A DNA stretch of 15,833 bases, taken from JAUSIF01 sp964620215 (GTDB taxonomy: Bacteria; Pseudomonadota; Alphaproteobacteria; Rhizobiales; Xanthobacteraceae). Positions 7,389 through 14,644 of the stretch are shown here, in pieces. The notes below the pieces were generated by a model, which searched no databases, was not told the DNA's origin, and worked only from the letters and a program-made list of their open reading frames with translations. The number at the start of each line of letters is the position of its first letter. The first letter of the stretch is position 1. A program made the translations under genes and the position numbers. The stretch is taken from positions 1-15,833 of the forward strand of contig CAZUJE010000062.1 in NCBI GenBank assembly GCA_964620215.1, in the 5' to 3' direction.

Positions 7389-8018
7389 CTAAAAAAGACG
7401 AAACCAGACCGGGAGCACCCCCGACTCCTGAAGATGTTCGAAGCCTTCAGCGATCGGCATCGACAGCAGAAACACGCAGGCGTCCAAAGCGGTGCGAATG
7501 ACAATTTTTGGCCGGACCTCAACCAAATCCAGATCGCGGAATAAACCGAACTTTGGAAAAAAGCGCGGCACGCGCTGCATATAATTCCGGTACGGCGTTC
7601 CGAACCTGGCGAGCAAAGCCTGCTCTTCCTTCATCACCACGATGGAAAAAACCGCCCAGGCGATGAAAGCGGTGATGAACCCCAACGCGATGCTGCCAAG
7701 CTGCGCGCCCATGCCGGCCGCGCCGATGAACGTGAACAGATAAAGCGGATTGCGGCTGACGGAATAAGGTCCGTAGTGGACCAATTCCTTTGTCTTCTTG
7801 CCGCCAATATACATCGACGCCCAAATGCGTCCGATGATGCAAAACACGATGAGCGCGACCCCGATCCATTCAATCACTTCATGGCCGGCCGTGCCGCTCT
7901 CCCACTTCGAAGCCGTAACGCTGATGAAGCCGACGCCGCCCATCAGCGCCAACAGCAAAACTGCCTTCCGGATATTTTGTACGCGCCTCAAATTAGGCGG
8001 CGCTGCTTTCTTGCTCAT
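7389..8018 (-). CDS. ICMT-family membrane methyltransferase
   Basis: The 209-residue multi-pass protein belongs to the isoprenylcysteine carboxyl methyltransferase/phospholipid methyltransferase-like group (PF04140/PF04191 type). The recognisable part is GPYSVSRNPLYL (83-94), the SAM-binding RNP/RHP-xY motif, then membrane segments and the C-terminal EEQALLARFGTPYRNYMQRV (131-150) with PRFFPKF, which supply the conserved E and Y-x-x-Y residues. These enzymes methylate hydrophobic, usually membrane-embedded substrates using S-adenosylmethionine. Bacteria lack prenylated CaaX proteins, so the true substrate is unknown. The ATG at 8018 has a good ribosome-binding site (AGGAAA, 6 bases upstream). 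A C-terminal extension of about 50 residues (160-209) carries another membrane segment. Its position just upstream of the glycosyltransferase fusion suggests a shared envelope-lipid role. Confidence 0.75.
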   Translation of the reverse strand: MSKKAAPPNLRRVQNIRKAVLLLALMGGVGFISVTASKWESGTAGHEVIEWIGVALIVFCIIGRIWASMYIGGKKTKELVHYGPYSVSRNPLYLFTFIGAAGMGAQLGSIALGFITAFIAWAVFSIVVMKEEQALLARFGTPYRNYMQRVPRFFPKFGLFRDLDLVEVRPKIVIRTALDACVFLLSMPIAEGFEHLQESGVLPVWFRLF

Positions 8019-8028
8019 ATTTTTTCCT

Positions 8029-8052
8029 GTCAGACTGACGGCTGACCAGTCA
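8029..8052. promoter_or_regulatory. Paired small palindromes upstream of ICMT-family gene
   Basis: GTCAG-A-CTGAC (8029-8039) and TGAC-CA-GTCA (8043-8052) sit 11-34 bases upstream of the methyltransferase ATG. On the minus strand this reads TTGACTGGTCAG and onwards, similar in style to TetR-family operators. TTGACT could also serve as a -35 element. No TetR-type gene is in the window. The arms are only 4-5 bp, so chance is possible. Confidence 0.3.
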
Positions 8053-8118
8053 ATCCGATTCCATTTTGATCGGGGGTATTTTTAGCCGGAAGAATTGCGC
8101 CGGACTGCTGCTTGGCGG

Positions 8119-8952
8119 TTACTTCTTGCAGGGCGCCGCTTTCAAAAACTCGACGCTCTTCAATTCGCCCTTGAGAGCGAAGCCGCCGTAATCGAGCTTG
8201 AGTGCGCGGCTAACACCGTTCTCGTAAAGATCGAAGCCGAGCACATAGGCAGGCGTGCGCTCGCCCGCACCCGGTTCGAAATAGCTCACCGTCACGGGAT
8301 AACGCTTCATCTCCGAAAGCTCCGGTTTTTTCGCCGGATCTTCCTCGACGCCGCTGGTGGTGCCCGCTCCGATGACCGAAAGCGTGTCATAGACTTTCTT
8401 GCCGTCGGGCGAGCCGTCATAGACTTTCGCTTCGAGAATGTTCTGGCCCGCACCACCCGCTTCGATCAGCTTTTTGAGGTGCTCGGTCGGCAGCAGGATC
8501 GGACCCTTCAAGGGGAACGGGCTGGATTTCGGCTTCACCAGCCGCACCTGGAAACCGCCGTCCTGGGTGCGTTCCACGGCTCCGTTCACGTCGTCTTTCA
8601 AATCCTGATTGACGTAATTCTGCGTCTTGAAGGTGAAGGACTTTGCGTCCCCGCCTTCCCAGGTTTCGCTGCGCAGATCGCTCATCGTTTCCCGGCCTTC
8701 GCCGGAATCAAGTCTCGTCACCTGCCGCAGATTGATCTTGTAACCCTGACAGGCATTGCCGGTGATCTCGAATGCGATACGGCCCTGCGCGCGGTCGATC
8801 TTGCTGCCGGATTTGCCGGGATCGATGCTCAGCTCATAGACCGCGCGGTGGGGCACCAGCACAGGCTGAGCCACGGCGGCTGACGCTGCGGAAAACGCCG
8901 CTGCCAAGACGACAAAGCCGAATGCGTATCTGACACGAGTTCTCACGGGCAT
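8119..8952 (-). CDS. eipB: EipB family (DUF1849) periplasmic envelope-integrity protein
   Basis: The 277-residue exported protein has a basic N-terminus, a hydrophobic core and a signal-peptidase I site AVA|Q at 28/29. The mature part follows the EipB/DUF1849 pattern: VPHRAVYELS, a bipartite region ending in RSETWEGG, and the closing PCKK. Only two cysteines occur, C68 and C275, matching the conserved disulfide described for Brucella EipB. EipB folds as a spiral beta protein in the periplasm and is needed for envelope integrity and stress resistance in Brucella. The ATG at 8952 has AAAGGA 6 bases upstream and gives the proper signal peptide. A frame extending to 9174 would add a non-secretory leader and invade the ridA region. 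It is divergent from ridA. Confidence 0.88.
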   Translation of the reverse strand: MPVRTRVRYAFGFVVLAAAFSAASAAVAQPVLVPHRAVYELSIDPGKSGSKIDRAQGRIAFEITGNACQGYKINLRQVTRLDSGEGRETMSDLRSETWEGGDAKSFTFKTQNYVNQDLKDDVNGAVERTQDGGFQVRLVKPKSSPFPLKGPILLPTEHLKKLIEAGGAGQNILEAKVYDGSPDGKKVYDTLSVIGAGTTSGVEEDPAKKPELSEMKRYPVTVSYFEPGAGERTPAYVLGFDLYENGVSRALKLDYGGFALKGELKSVEFLKAAPCKK

Positions 8953-9100
8953 TACGATTCCTTTGAAATACTGTCTGGAGAGTAATTCCGCACGGATTGA
9001 TGCACAACCGACCCTGCCCTCACGAAATGGCGAGAAAACGGCCTGTTGCGAACATGCGGTCAATCGTCCAAGACTGGACCATACTCTTTGGAGCGTAGAC
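8953..9100. promoter_or_regulatory. Divergent promoter region eipB / ridA operon
   Basis: These 148 bases separate eipB (minus) from ridA (plus) and must hold promoters for both. Apart from the two ribosome-binding sites (AAAGGA before eipB, TTGGAG before ridA) I cannot identify convincing -35/-10 boxes or an operator. Confidence 0.35.
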
Positions 9101-9565
9101 ATGGCGGGAAAAATCGAGAAGCGGCTGGCGGAACTGGGCATCACGCTCCCAACACCACGCACACCCGCCGGCAATTACGTGCCGACCGTCCAATCCGGCA
9201 AGCTCCTTTTCTGCGCCGGCCAGGTGTCAGGGATACCCGGCGGCAAGTCCGTGAACGGCAAACTCGGCGCTGAATTGTCGCTCGAACAGGGACAGGAAGC
9301 GGCACGCATCTGTGCGATCAACCTGCTGGCGCAGGCGAAGGCGGCGCTCGGCGATCTGGATAACATCAAGCGCTGCGTGCGGCTCGGCGGCTTCATCAAT
9401 TCGACGCCCACTTTCGCGCAACTGCCGCTCGTGATGAACGGCGCATCCGATCTGATGGTGGAAGTGCTGGGCGATGCCGGACGGCACGCCCGCACCACGG
9501 TCGGCGTGGCCGAGCTTCCCTCCGATGCCGGCGTCGAAGTGGAAGCGATCTTTGAAGTCGTCTAA
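9101..9565 (+). CDS. RidA/YjgF/UK114 family protein
   Basis: The 154-residue protein has the Rid fold: LFCAGQVSG (36-44), the long helix region LEQGQEAARICAINLLAQ, and the C-terminal ARTTVGVAELPSDAGVEVEAI. R131 and E148 fall where archetypal RidA has its catalytic R105 and E120. RidA deaminates reactive enamine/imine intermediates such as 2-aminoacrylate made by PLP enzymes. This longer version (about 150 rather than 128 residues) belongs to the wider Rid family, whose substrates are less certain, so I give no gene symbol. The ATG at 9101 has GGAG 7 bases upstream. It is the first gene of a likely four-gene operon with GDPD, the FemAB-like protein and HIT. Confidence 0.88.
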   Translation: MAGKIEKRLAELGITLPTPRTPAGNYVPTVQSGKLLFCAGQVSGIPGGKSVNGKLGAELSLEQGQEAARICAINLLAQAKAALGDLDNIKRCVRLGGFINSTPTFAQLPLVMNGASDLMVEVLGDAGRHARTTVGVAELPSDAGVEVEAIFEVV

Positions 9566-10313
9566 TTCGGTCTTCTACACGCTCGACTGGCTGGTCGAAC
9601 GCCCCATTGCCCATCGCGGGCTGCATGGCGGCGGCCTCATTGAAAACTCGCTCGGGGCGGCGCAGGCCGCGGTGGCGGCGAATTACGGCATCGAAATCGA
9701 TGTGCTGATGTCGAAAGACGGCGAAGTGTTCGTCTTTCACGACGACAGTCTGGACCGGCTCACGAATGAAAAAGGTCCGCTCAAAGCGCGTAACGCCGCC
9801 GAGCTGAAACAAATCGCGCTCAAGGGAAGCGACGAAAAAATCCCGACGCTGAAACAGATGCTCGACACCGTCGCAGGCAAGGTGCCGCTGCTGATCGAAC
9901 TGAAAAGCGAATGGGACGGCGACGAAATGCTTGCGATCAAGGTTGCCGAATTGCTCCAAACCTATGCAGGCCCGGTCGCCGCAATGTCTTTCGATCCGGC
10001 GATCGTGGACGCACTGCGCAAGGCCGCGCCCGGGCTGCCGCGCGGCATCGTTGCCGAGTGGAAATACAAGGCGTCGGAATGGCCCGGCCTGTCCTGGTTC
10101 ACGCGCTTCAAGCTCGCCTATCTACTGCACGCATTCAGCACCAAGCCGTACTTTGTCTCCTACAGTGTAAACGACCTACCTGCCCTCGCGCCGCTGATCG
10201 CCAGGCACATAATAGGCATGAAGCTGATTTGCTGGACGGTGCGCAGCGAACAGCAGCGGAAGCGGGCGCTCTGGTGGGCGGAGCAGATCACCTTCGAGAA
10301 TTTTCGGCCTTAA
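9552..10313 (+). CDS. Glycerophosphodiester phosphodiesterase (GDPD)
   Basis: The 253-residue cytoplasmic enzyme has the GDPD/PI-PLC-X fold. Motifs are IAHRGLHG (19-26) with the catalytic H21, the metal-binding set E48 and D50 in YGIEIDV, and the second catalytic H63 in VFHDDSLDRL. It should hydrolyse glycerophosphodiesters left from phospholipid turnover to sn-glycerol-3-phosphate and an alcohol (UgpQ-like), as there is no signal peptide. The start is a TTG at 9552 inside the end of ridA (14-base overlap), preceded by GGAAG at 6 bases. It gives the typical N-terminus ending LDWLVERPIAHRG. Upstream in-frame ATGs lie deep inside ridA and are unlikely. TTG plus overlap suggests translation coupled to ridA. 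Confidence 0.87.
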   Translation: MKSSNSVFYTLDWLVERPIAHRGLHGGGLIENSLGAAQAAVAANYGIEIDVLMSKDGEVFVFHDDSLDRLTNEKGPLKARNAAELKQIALKGSDEKIPTLKQMLDTVAGKVPLLIELKSEWDGDEMLAIKVAELLQTYAGPVAAMSFDPAIVDALRKAAPGLPRGIVAEWKYKASEWPGLSWFTRFKLAYLLHAFSTKPYFVSYSVNDLPALAPLIARHIIGMKLICWTVRSEQQRKRALWWAEQITFENFRP

Positions 10314-10349
10314 AACCGATGCGAAAATCTGGTTTGCTCGCCGGCAGAC

Positions 10350-11636
10350 ATGACTGACAAATCCGGCCTCCGTGTCCGCGTCTCGCCCTCCATCCGGGAA
10401 ATACCCGCGAAGGAGTGGGATACCTGCGCCTATCCGGCGGCGCCCGGAATCAAAATCTCAACAAAAAACGCCGTGCCTTGCGAAGAACGCACGCTGCTTG
10501 AATCAAAACATGAAGCAGTTGAATCATTACTTGAAGTAGCGCCGGGGCAAGCCGAAGACCCGCAAAACCCCTTCATTTCTCACGTATTTCTGGCGGCACT
10601 CGAAGAAAGCGGCGCGGTGTCTGCGGAAACCGGCTGGCTGGCTCAACACATTCTAGTGGAAGACGACGCAGGCGCGCTGCTGGCCGCCATGCCCTGCTAC
10701 CTGAAGAGCCATAGCCAAGGCGAATTCGTATTCGATCACGGCTGGGCCGAGGCCTATGAGCGCGCGGGCGGCGACTATTATCCGAAATTGCAGGTGTCGG
10801 TGCCCTTTACGCCGGTCAACGGCCCGCGATTGCTGGTGAAAGACGGCCCGCGGGCGCACGATGCGCGGCAAGCGCTGGTCGCTGGCGCGATCGAGCTTTG
10901 CAAGCTGCGCGAGGCCTCTTCGATCCACCTGACTTTTTTGCCAGAGAGCGAATGGAAATTTCTCACGGAGCTGGGATTTCTCGCCCGCAACGACAAGCAG
11001 TTTCACTGGGTGAACGAGGGCTACAAAACCTTCGATGATTTCGCCGCCGCCCTCTCCTCCCGCAAGCGGAAGCAGTTGCTGCGCGAGCGGCGCGAGGCGC
11101 AGGAAGGCGTGGAAATCGTCCGCCTCTCCGGCGGTGCGCTGACGGAAAATGCGTGGGACGCATTCTTCGATTTCTACATGGACACCGGTTCCCGCAAATG
11201 GGGGCATCCCTATCTGAACCGGAAATTCTTTTCGCTCATCGGCAAAAGCATGGGCGACAGGATCGTGCTCATCATGGCCAAGCGCGGCAGCCGCTATATC
11301 GCGGGTGCCCTGAATTTTGTGGGCGCGAACACGATCTACGGGCGTTACTGGGGCGCTCTTGAACACAGGCCGTTCCTGCATTTCGAGCTTTGCTACTATC
11401 AGGCCATTGACTACGCAATTGAACACGGCCTCGCGTGCGTTGAGGCAGGTGCGCAGGGAGCCCATAAGCTCGCGCGCGGCTATCTGCCGGTGACGACTTA
11501 CTCGGCGCATTACATCCGCGACAAGGGGCTGCGCAATGCGGTTGCCGATTATCTGAAGCGCGAACGCATGTATGTGCGGATGGAATCCGAGGAGCTTGCG
11601 GCGCTGGCCCCGTTCCGCAAGGATGGACTGAAATAA
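10350..11636 (+). CDS. FemAB-like/DUF482 acyltransferase (GNAT fold)
   Basis: The 428-residue protein belongs to the FemAB-like family PF04339 (DUF482), annotated as peptidoglycan-biosynthesis-like or GNAT N-acetyltransferase. It has NPFISHVFLAALEESGA (73-89), GWLAQHILVED, the FDHGWAEAYERAGGDYYPKL region (128-147), TPVNGPRLLV (154-163), and the GNAT-like second half with the KRKQLLRERREA helix and YGRYWGAL. The biochemical role of the family is not established; related FemAB proteins transfer amino acids from aminoacyl-tRNA to peptidoglycan. An insert-like stretch (about residues 27-72) between EWDTCA and NPFISH is longer than I expect for the family and contains a 21-bp tandem repeat. It starts 36 bases after GDPD and ends 13 bases before the HIT gene, so it is probably in the same operon. 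Confidence 0.8.
   Translation: MTDKSGLRVRVSPSIREIPAKEWDTCAYPAAPGIKISTKNAVPCEERTLLESKHEAVESLLEVAPGQAEDPQNPFISHVFLAALEESGAVSAETGWLAQHILVEDDAGALLAAMPCYLKSHSQGEFVFDHGWAEAYERAGGDYYPKLQVSVPFTPVNGPRLLVKDGPRAHDARQALVAGAIELCKLREASSIHLTFLPESEWKFLTELGFLARNDKQFHWVNEGYKTFDDFAAALSSRKRKQLLRERREAQEGVEIVRLSGGALTENAWDAFFDFYMDTGSRKWGHPYLNRKFFSLIGKSMGDRIVLIMAKRGSRYIAGALNFVGANTIYGRYWGALEHRPFLHFELCYYQAIDYAIEHGLACVEAGAQGAHKLARGYLPVTTYSAHYIRDKGLRNAVADYLKRERMYVRMESEELAALAPFRKDGLK
10498..10539 (+). repeat. 21-bp imperfect tandem repeat inside the FemAB-like gene
   Basis: Two head-to-tail copies, 10498-10518 and 10519-10539, match at 17 of 21 bases; all differences are substitutions. Being a multiple of three, the repeat keeps the frame and encodes two seven-residue units (ESKHEAV, then ESLLEVA) in the insert region of the protein. 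The flanking bases 10450-10550 are visibly richer in A/T than the gene around them. Confidence 0.7.
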
Positions 11637-11649
11637 CCGGAGGCGACCA

Positions 11650-12078
11650 ATGGCTGCTTACGACGACAAAAACATCTTCGCGAAAATCCTCCGCGGCGAA
11701 CTGCCGGCCTACAAAGTGTACGAGGACGAGAAGTCGATTGCGTTCCTCGACATCATGCCGCGCGCGCCGGGACACACGCTCGTTTTGCCGAAAACGCCCG
11801 CGCGCAATATCCTCGATTGCCCGCCCGATTATCTCGCCCATGCGATGCTAGTCGCGCAGAAAATCGCGAAGGCGCAACAAGCCGCCTTCGGCGCCAGCGG
11901 CATTACCGTGCAGCAGTTCAACGAGCGGTCCGGCGGACAGGTCGTGTTTCACCTGCACGTGCATGTGATCCCGCGCCATGACGGCGAGGCATTGAAAGCG
12001 CCCGCGAGCGTGCAGGAAAAGGCCGAGGTGCTTGGCGCCAACGCGGAGAAGTTACGGGCGGCGCTGGCGGGAAAATAA
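11650..12078 (+). CDS. HIT family hydrolase (Hint-like)
   Basis: The 142-residue protein has the complete histidine-triad signature GGQVVFHLHVHVIPR (95-109, H101-H103-H105), the upstream nucleotide-binding D34 in FLDIMPRAPGHTLV and N91 in QQFNERSGG. HIT/Hint proteins are small dimeric nucleotide hydrolases or transferases, typically acting on AMP-linked phosphoramidates or acyl-adenylates, with the central histidine as nucleophile. The length is normal. The start ATG has GGAGG 7 bases upstream. It is the last gene of the ridA-GDPD-FemAB-HIT run, and its stop is 2 bases from the azlD stop on the other strand, leaving no room for a separate terminator. Confidence 0.93.
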   Translation: MAAYDDKNIFAKILRGELPAYKVYEDEKSIAFLDIMPRAPGHTLVLPKTPARNILDCPPDYLAHAMLVAQKIAKAQQAAFGASGITVQQFNERSGGQVVFHLHVHVIPRHDGEALKAPASVQEKAEVLGANAEKLRAALAGK

Positions 12079-12080
12079 AT

Positions 12081-12428
12081 TCAGGGTGCCGTGTACCAGG
12101 CGCCCGCGATAATCACGGCCTCCCCGCTTACGATGCCGAAAAAAATCGAGCGGCGCGCCAGCAAAAATACCAGAAATCCTACCACCACCGCGCCGACCCG
12201 GATTTCAAGCGGCAGGTTGACGAGATCGCCGGACGGGATCAGCACGAGCCGCGCAATCACCGCCGCCAGCAGCGCCGTCGCCACCCCGCGCACGAAAATC
12301 AGCAGCTCGGAGTTCTCGTCCAGCCCGCGCGCGAACAGCACGCCGAGCGAACGGAAAATCTCCGTCGGCAAAAAGCCCGCAAGGATGACAAGAAGATAGG
12401 GCCAGAGCGGGCCTTCGAGGAGGCTCAC
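12081..12428 (-). CDS. azlD: AzlD family branched-chain amino-acid transporter subunit
   Basis: The 115-residue, almost wholly hydrophobic protein has about four membrane segments and the AzlD-type opening GPLWPYLLVILAGFLPTEIFR with LIFVRGVATALLAAVIAR in the middle. AzlD is the small partner of AzlC in branched-chain amino-acid export systems of the AzlCD/YgaZH type in the inner membrane. It starts at a GTG whose bases overlap the azlC stop (GTGA, 4 bases), a classic coupled arrangement. The ribosome-binding site is the AAGGAGGAAG run in the 3' end of azlC. Confidence 0.88.
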   Translation of the reverse strand: MSLLEGPLWPYLLVILAGFLPTEIFRSLGVLFARGLDENSELLIFVRGVATALLAAVIARLVLIPSGDLVNLPLEIRVGAVVVGFLVFLLARRSIFFGIVSGEAVIIAGAWYTAP

Positions 12429-13192
12429 TTCTTCCTCCTTTTCAGGAGCCGATGCAGGAGCCACGCTGCGGTTCCACCCACTAGACCCGTCCACAGCATA
12501 TCGAAGCGGCCGCCAATCTCCGCAAACACGGGGGCAAGGCCAAGCCCGAACGCAAGCGCGGCCTTGTCCACGATGTCGCGTGCGTTGTTCGTCATCTGCA
12601 ACAGAAACGAAATCGGCGTCAGGAAAAGAAGCCCTGTTGCGAGTGCATGGGGCAAGCTGCCCGCCAGATAGAAGCCGATCAGCGTCGAGAGCGTGGAAAA
12701 GGCGACCAGCGATATTCCCATTCCGAAGAAGAAAGGCAGCCGGCGGCCTGGATGCATGTGCGGAAGCCGCTTCATGCCTTCCACCCATGCTGTGACGGCA
12801 ACGAAATGGGCGGCGAGCAATTGGACGAATACTCCACCCCGCTTCGGACGTAGATAGGGCGTGAGCGAAGCCGTCATCGGAAACATGCGCACCGAGGACA
12901 ACCCGATGCCAAGCGCAATCACGGCTGTAGCCGTGCCGGAGGCCCATCCGCTAACAAGCAGCACCTGCGCAGGCATCGCCCAGATCAGGAGTGTCGAAAG
13001 CAACGCGGCGCCAAGAGGAAAGCCAAGGTCACGGATCAGACCGCCGAAGCCAACGAATGTCGCGAACAGCACCCATCCCTGAATGGAGATGGACGCCGTC
13101 GCCATGCCGCGCACGAATTGCCGCCGCCCTTCGCCGGGCGGAAGTTCACGATCGTGGTCATTCTTGTGGGAAGCCTTCGGAGAATCCTGCAC
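12425..13192 (-). CDS. azlC: AzlC family branched-chain amino-acid transporter
   Basis: The 255-residue membrane protein begins with a polar N-terminal tail (1-30) and has about seven hydrophobic segments. It contains PAQVLLVSGW (74-83) and LSSVRMFPMTASLTPYLR (98-115), the two regions that define AzlC (PF03591). With AzlD it should export branched-chain amino acids or analogues; the true substrate here is unknown. The longest start is a GTG at 13192 with a weak ribosome-binding site. An ATG at residue 30 would give a shorter protein starting directly before the first membrane segment. A regulator gene (Lrp type) often found beside such pairs is absent. Confidence 0.85.
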   Translation of the reverse strand: MQDSPKASHKNDHDRELPPGEGRRQFVRGMATASISIQGWVLFATFVGFGGLIRDLGFPLGAALLSTLLIWAMPAQVLLVSGWASGTATAVIALGIGLSSVRMFPMTASLTPYLRPKRGGVFVQLLAAHFVAVTAWVEGMKRLPHMHPGRRLPFFFGMGISLVAFSTLSTLIGFYLAGSLPHALATGLLFLTPISFLLQMTNNARDIVDKAALAFGLGLAPVFAEIGGRFDMLWTGLVGGTAAWLLHRLLKRRKK

Positions 13193-13283
13193 GGCCGCGA
13201 CTATAGCGGTGTCCGGGCGCGAATGCAGGGCTAGGACGGAATATCAGTGTTGCGGGAAGCGCAGCAGCACGAGGCGGAAGCAG

Positions 13284-14609
13284 TTAGGTGCCAAACTTCC
13301 GGTTCACGCCAAAGCGGAAAACGTGGAACAGATTGTCGTAGCGCAAGCCCGTTCCGGGAGCCTGGAATGTGGGATTGAAAACATCCTGCTGGCCAGCGTC
13401 GATCATGAGATATTCGGTTTTCGCGGTCCATTGATTTCCCAGCGTCGCTTCGATGCCGCCGCCGATGGTCCAGCCGACAGCTGCCTCCGAACTCGATGCC
13501 GGGACTGCGGCGTCGAAAACATTCTTCACGCGGACAACGGCAAGACCGCCCGTACCATACAGCAAAGCCTGACCGGCGCTTATACCGACGCGACCGCGCA
13601 GTGTGCCGTACCAGCCTGTTTTCACCCCAAGCCGCGGATCGTTCCAACCCTCATGCACATGATCAAGGCCCAGCCAGCCAATGTCACCTTCAACGCCCGC
13701 GACCCAATCCCGGGTGAAATACCAATTGTAGCCGAACTGCATGCCACCGGTTGGACCCAATGCCGCCGGATCGAAATCTTCTGCACCGGCAAGGGAAACT
13801 CCCGAAACTTGCTTCATGCTGACTTGCGCGGCTGCGACACCGCCAAAAAAGCCGCCGTAGAATCCGGCCCAGTTGTATTTGGGAATTGCAGCAGCTGGGA
13901 CATCAGGTCCACCAAAGCGATAGTTCAGACCTTTCCTGAACGTATGAAACCGGTTTTTGATTGTGGTCGTATCGCCCCCCTGAAAGACGGGATCGAAAAT
14001 GTGCTGCTCGCCGGCATCGATATAAAGATATTCCGCCTTGGCCGACCAGCCGCCGCCAAGCGCCACTTCCGTGCCGAAGCCCGCGGTCCAGCCAGTTGCC
14101 GTTTCGGATGCCGATAGATTGGTGCCGCCGCGCGGAGAAAGATCGACGAGGTTCTTCACCTGCACGAAAGCCGCACCGCCCGTCACATAGAATAATGAAG
14201 GACTGCTCGTATATCCGAGGCGGCCACGAAGGGTGCCGTACCAGTCGCTCTTGGCGCCAAACAATACGCCCGGAGGCGTGGTGAAGTCCGTAATCGTCCG
14301 GTCAATGTCGAGCCAACTAATATCGGCCTCGATGCCGGCGACCCAATTCGGATGATAGTGCCAGTTGAAGCCAGCCTGTAGGCCCACGGAGAGGCTAGCG
14401 TCGGCGACTCCAGATTCACCTGTAACGTTGGTCGTCCGAAAACGGGATTGAGAAAGAGCCGTGCCGTAATTCGCGCCCGCGTAAAAGCCGTTCCAGTTGT
14501 AGTGATAGGCTGGAGCCTTGACCGGAATCCGCGTGGGAGCGTCAGCAGCAAACGCCGGTCCAACTGCGCTCATCAAAGTGAGCGCGGATATGGACGCCAA
14601 TAATCTCAC
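13284..14609 (-). CDS. Two-module Omp25/Omp31-type outer-membrane beta-barrel protein
   Basis: The 441-residue exported protein has a signal peptide with cleavage site AFA|AD (21/22). The mature part is two consecutive copies of an Omp25/31-like (OMP_b-brl, PF13505-type) module: about 38-233, YNWNGFY to LNYRFGG, and about 245-441, YNWAGFY to VNRKFGT. Each copy has the same landmarks: NWVAGIEADISWL/DWVAGVEGDIGWL, WYGTLRGR, EYLYIDAG/EYLMIDAG, F-DP-FQ/FNPTFQ and a closing FHTFR/FHVFR strand. Common rhizobial homologues have one such module (about 210-260 residues). A short proline-containing linker joins the copies. The GTG at 14609 is preceded by AGGGG and begins the signal peptide. Upstream lies a 12-base inverted repeat at 14645-14656. 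The role is probably structural or porin-like. Confidence 0.88.
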   Translation of the reverse strand: MRLLASISALTLMSAVGPAFAADAPTRIPVKAPAYHYNWNGFYAGANYGTALSQSRFRTTNVTGESGVADASLSVGLQAGFNWHYHPNWVAGIEADISWLDIDRTITDFTTPPGVLFGAKSDWYGTLRGRLGYTSSPSLFYVTGGAAFVQVKNLVDLSPRGGTNLSASETATGWTAGFGTEVALGGGWSAKAEYLYIDAGEQHIFDPVFQGGDTTTIKNRFHTFRKGLNYRFGGPDVPAAAIPKYNWAGFYGGFFGGVAAAQVSMKQVSGVSLAGAEDFDPAALGPTGGMQFGYNWYFTRDWVAGVEGDIGWLGLDHVHEGWNDPRLGVKTGWYGTLRGRVGISAGQALLYGTGGLAVVRVKNVFDAAVPASSSEAAVGWTIGGGIEATLGNQWTAKTEYLMIDAGQQDVFNPTFQAPGTGLRYDNLFHVFRFGVNRKFGT

Positions 14610-14644
14610 AACCCACCCCTAAAAAAGCCCGCATCCACCATAGA

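Noticed and set aside
10653..11510. Minus-strand open frame of 285 codons
   Set aside because: Antisense to the FemAB-like gene, which has family motifs and a place in an operon on the plus strand.
13083..14117. Plus-strand open frame of 344 codons
   Set aside because: Antisense to the outer-membrane protein and azlC. It crosses two gene boundaries and its composition is shadow-like.
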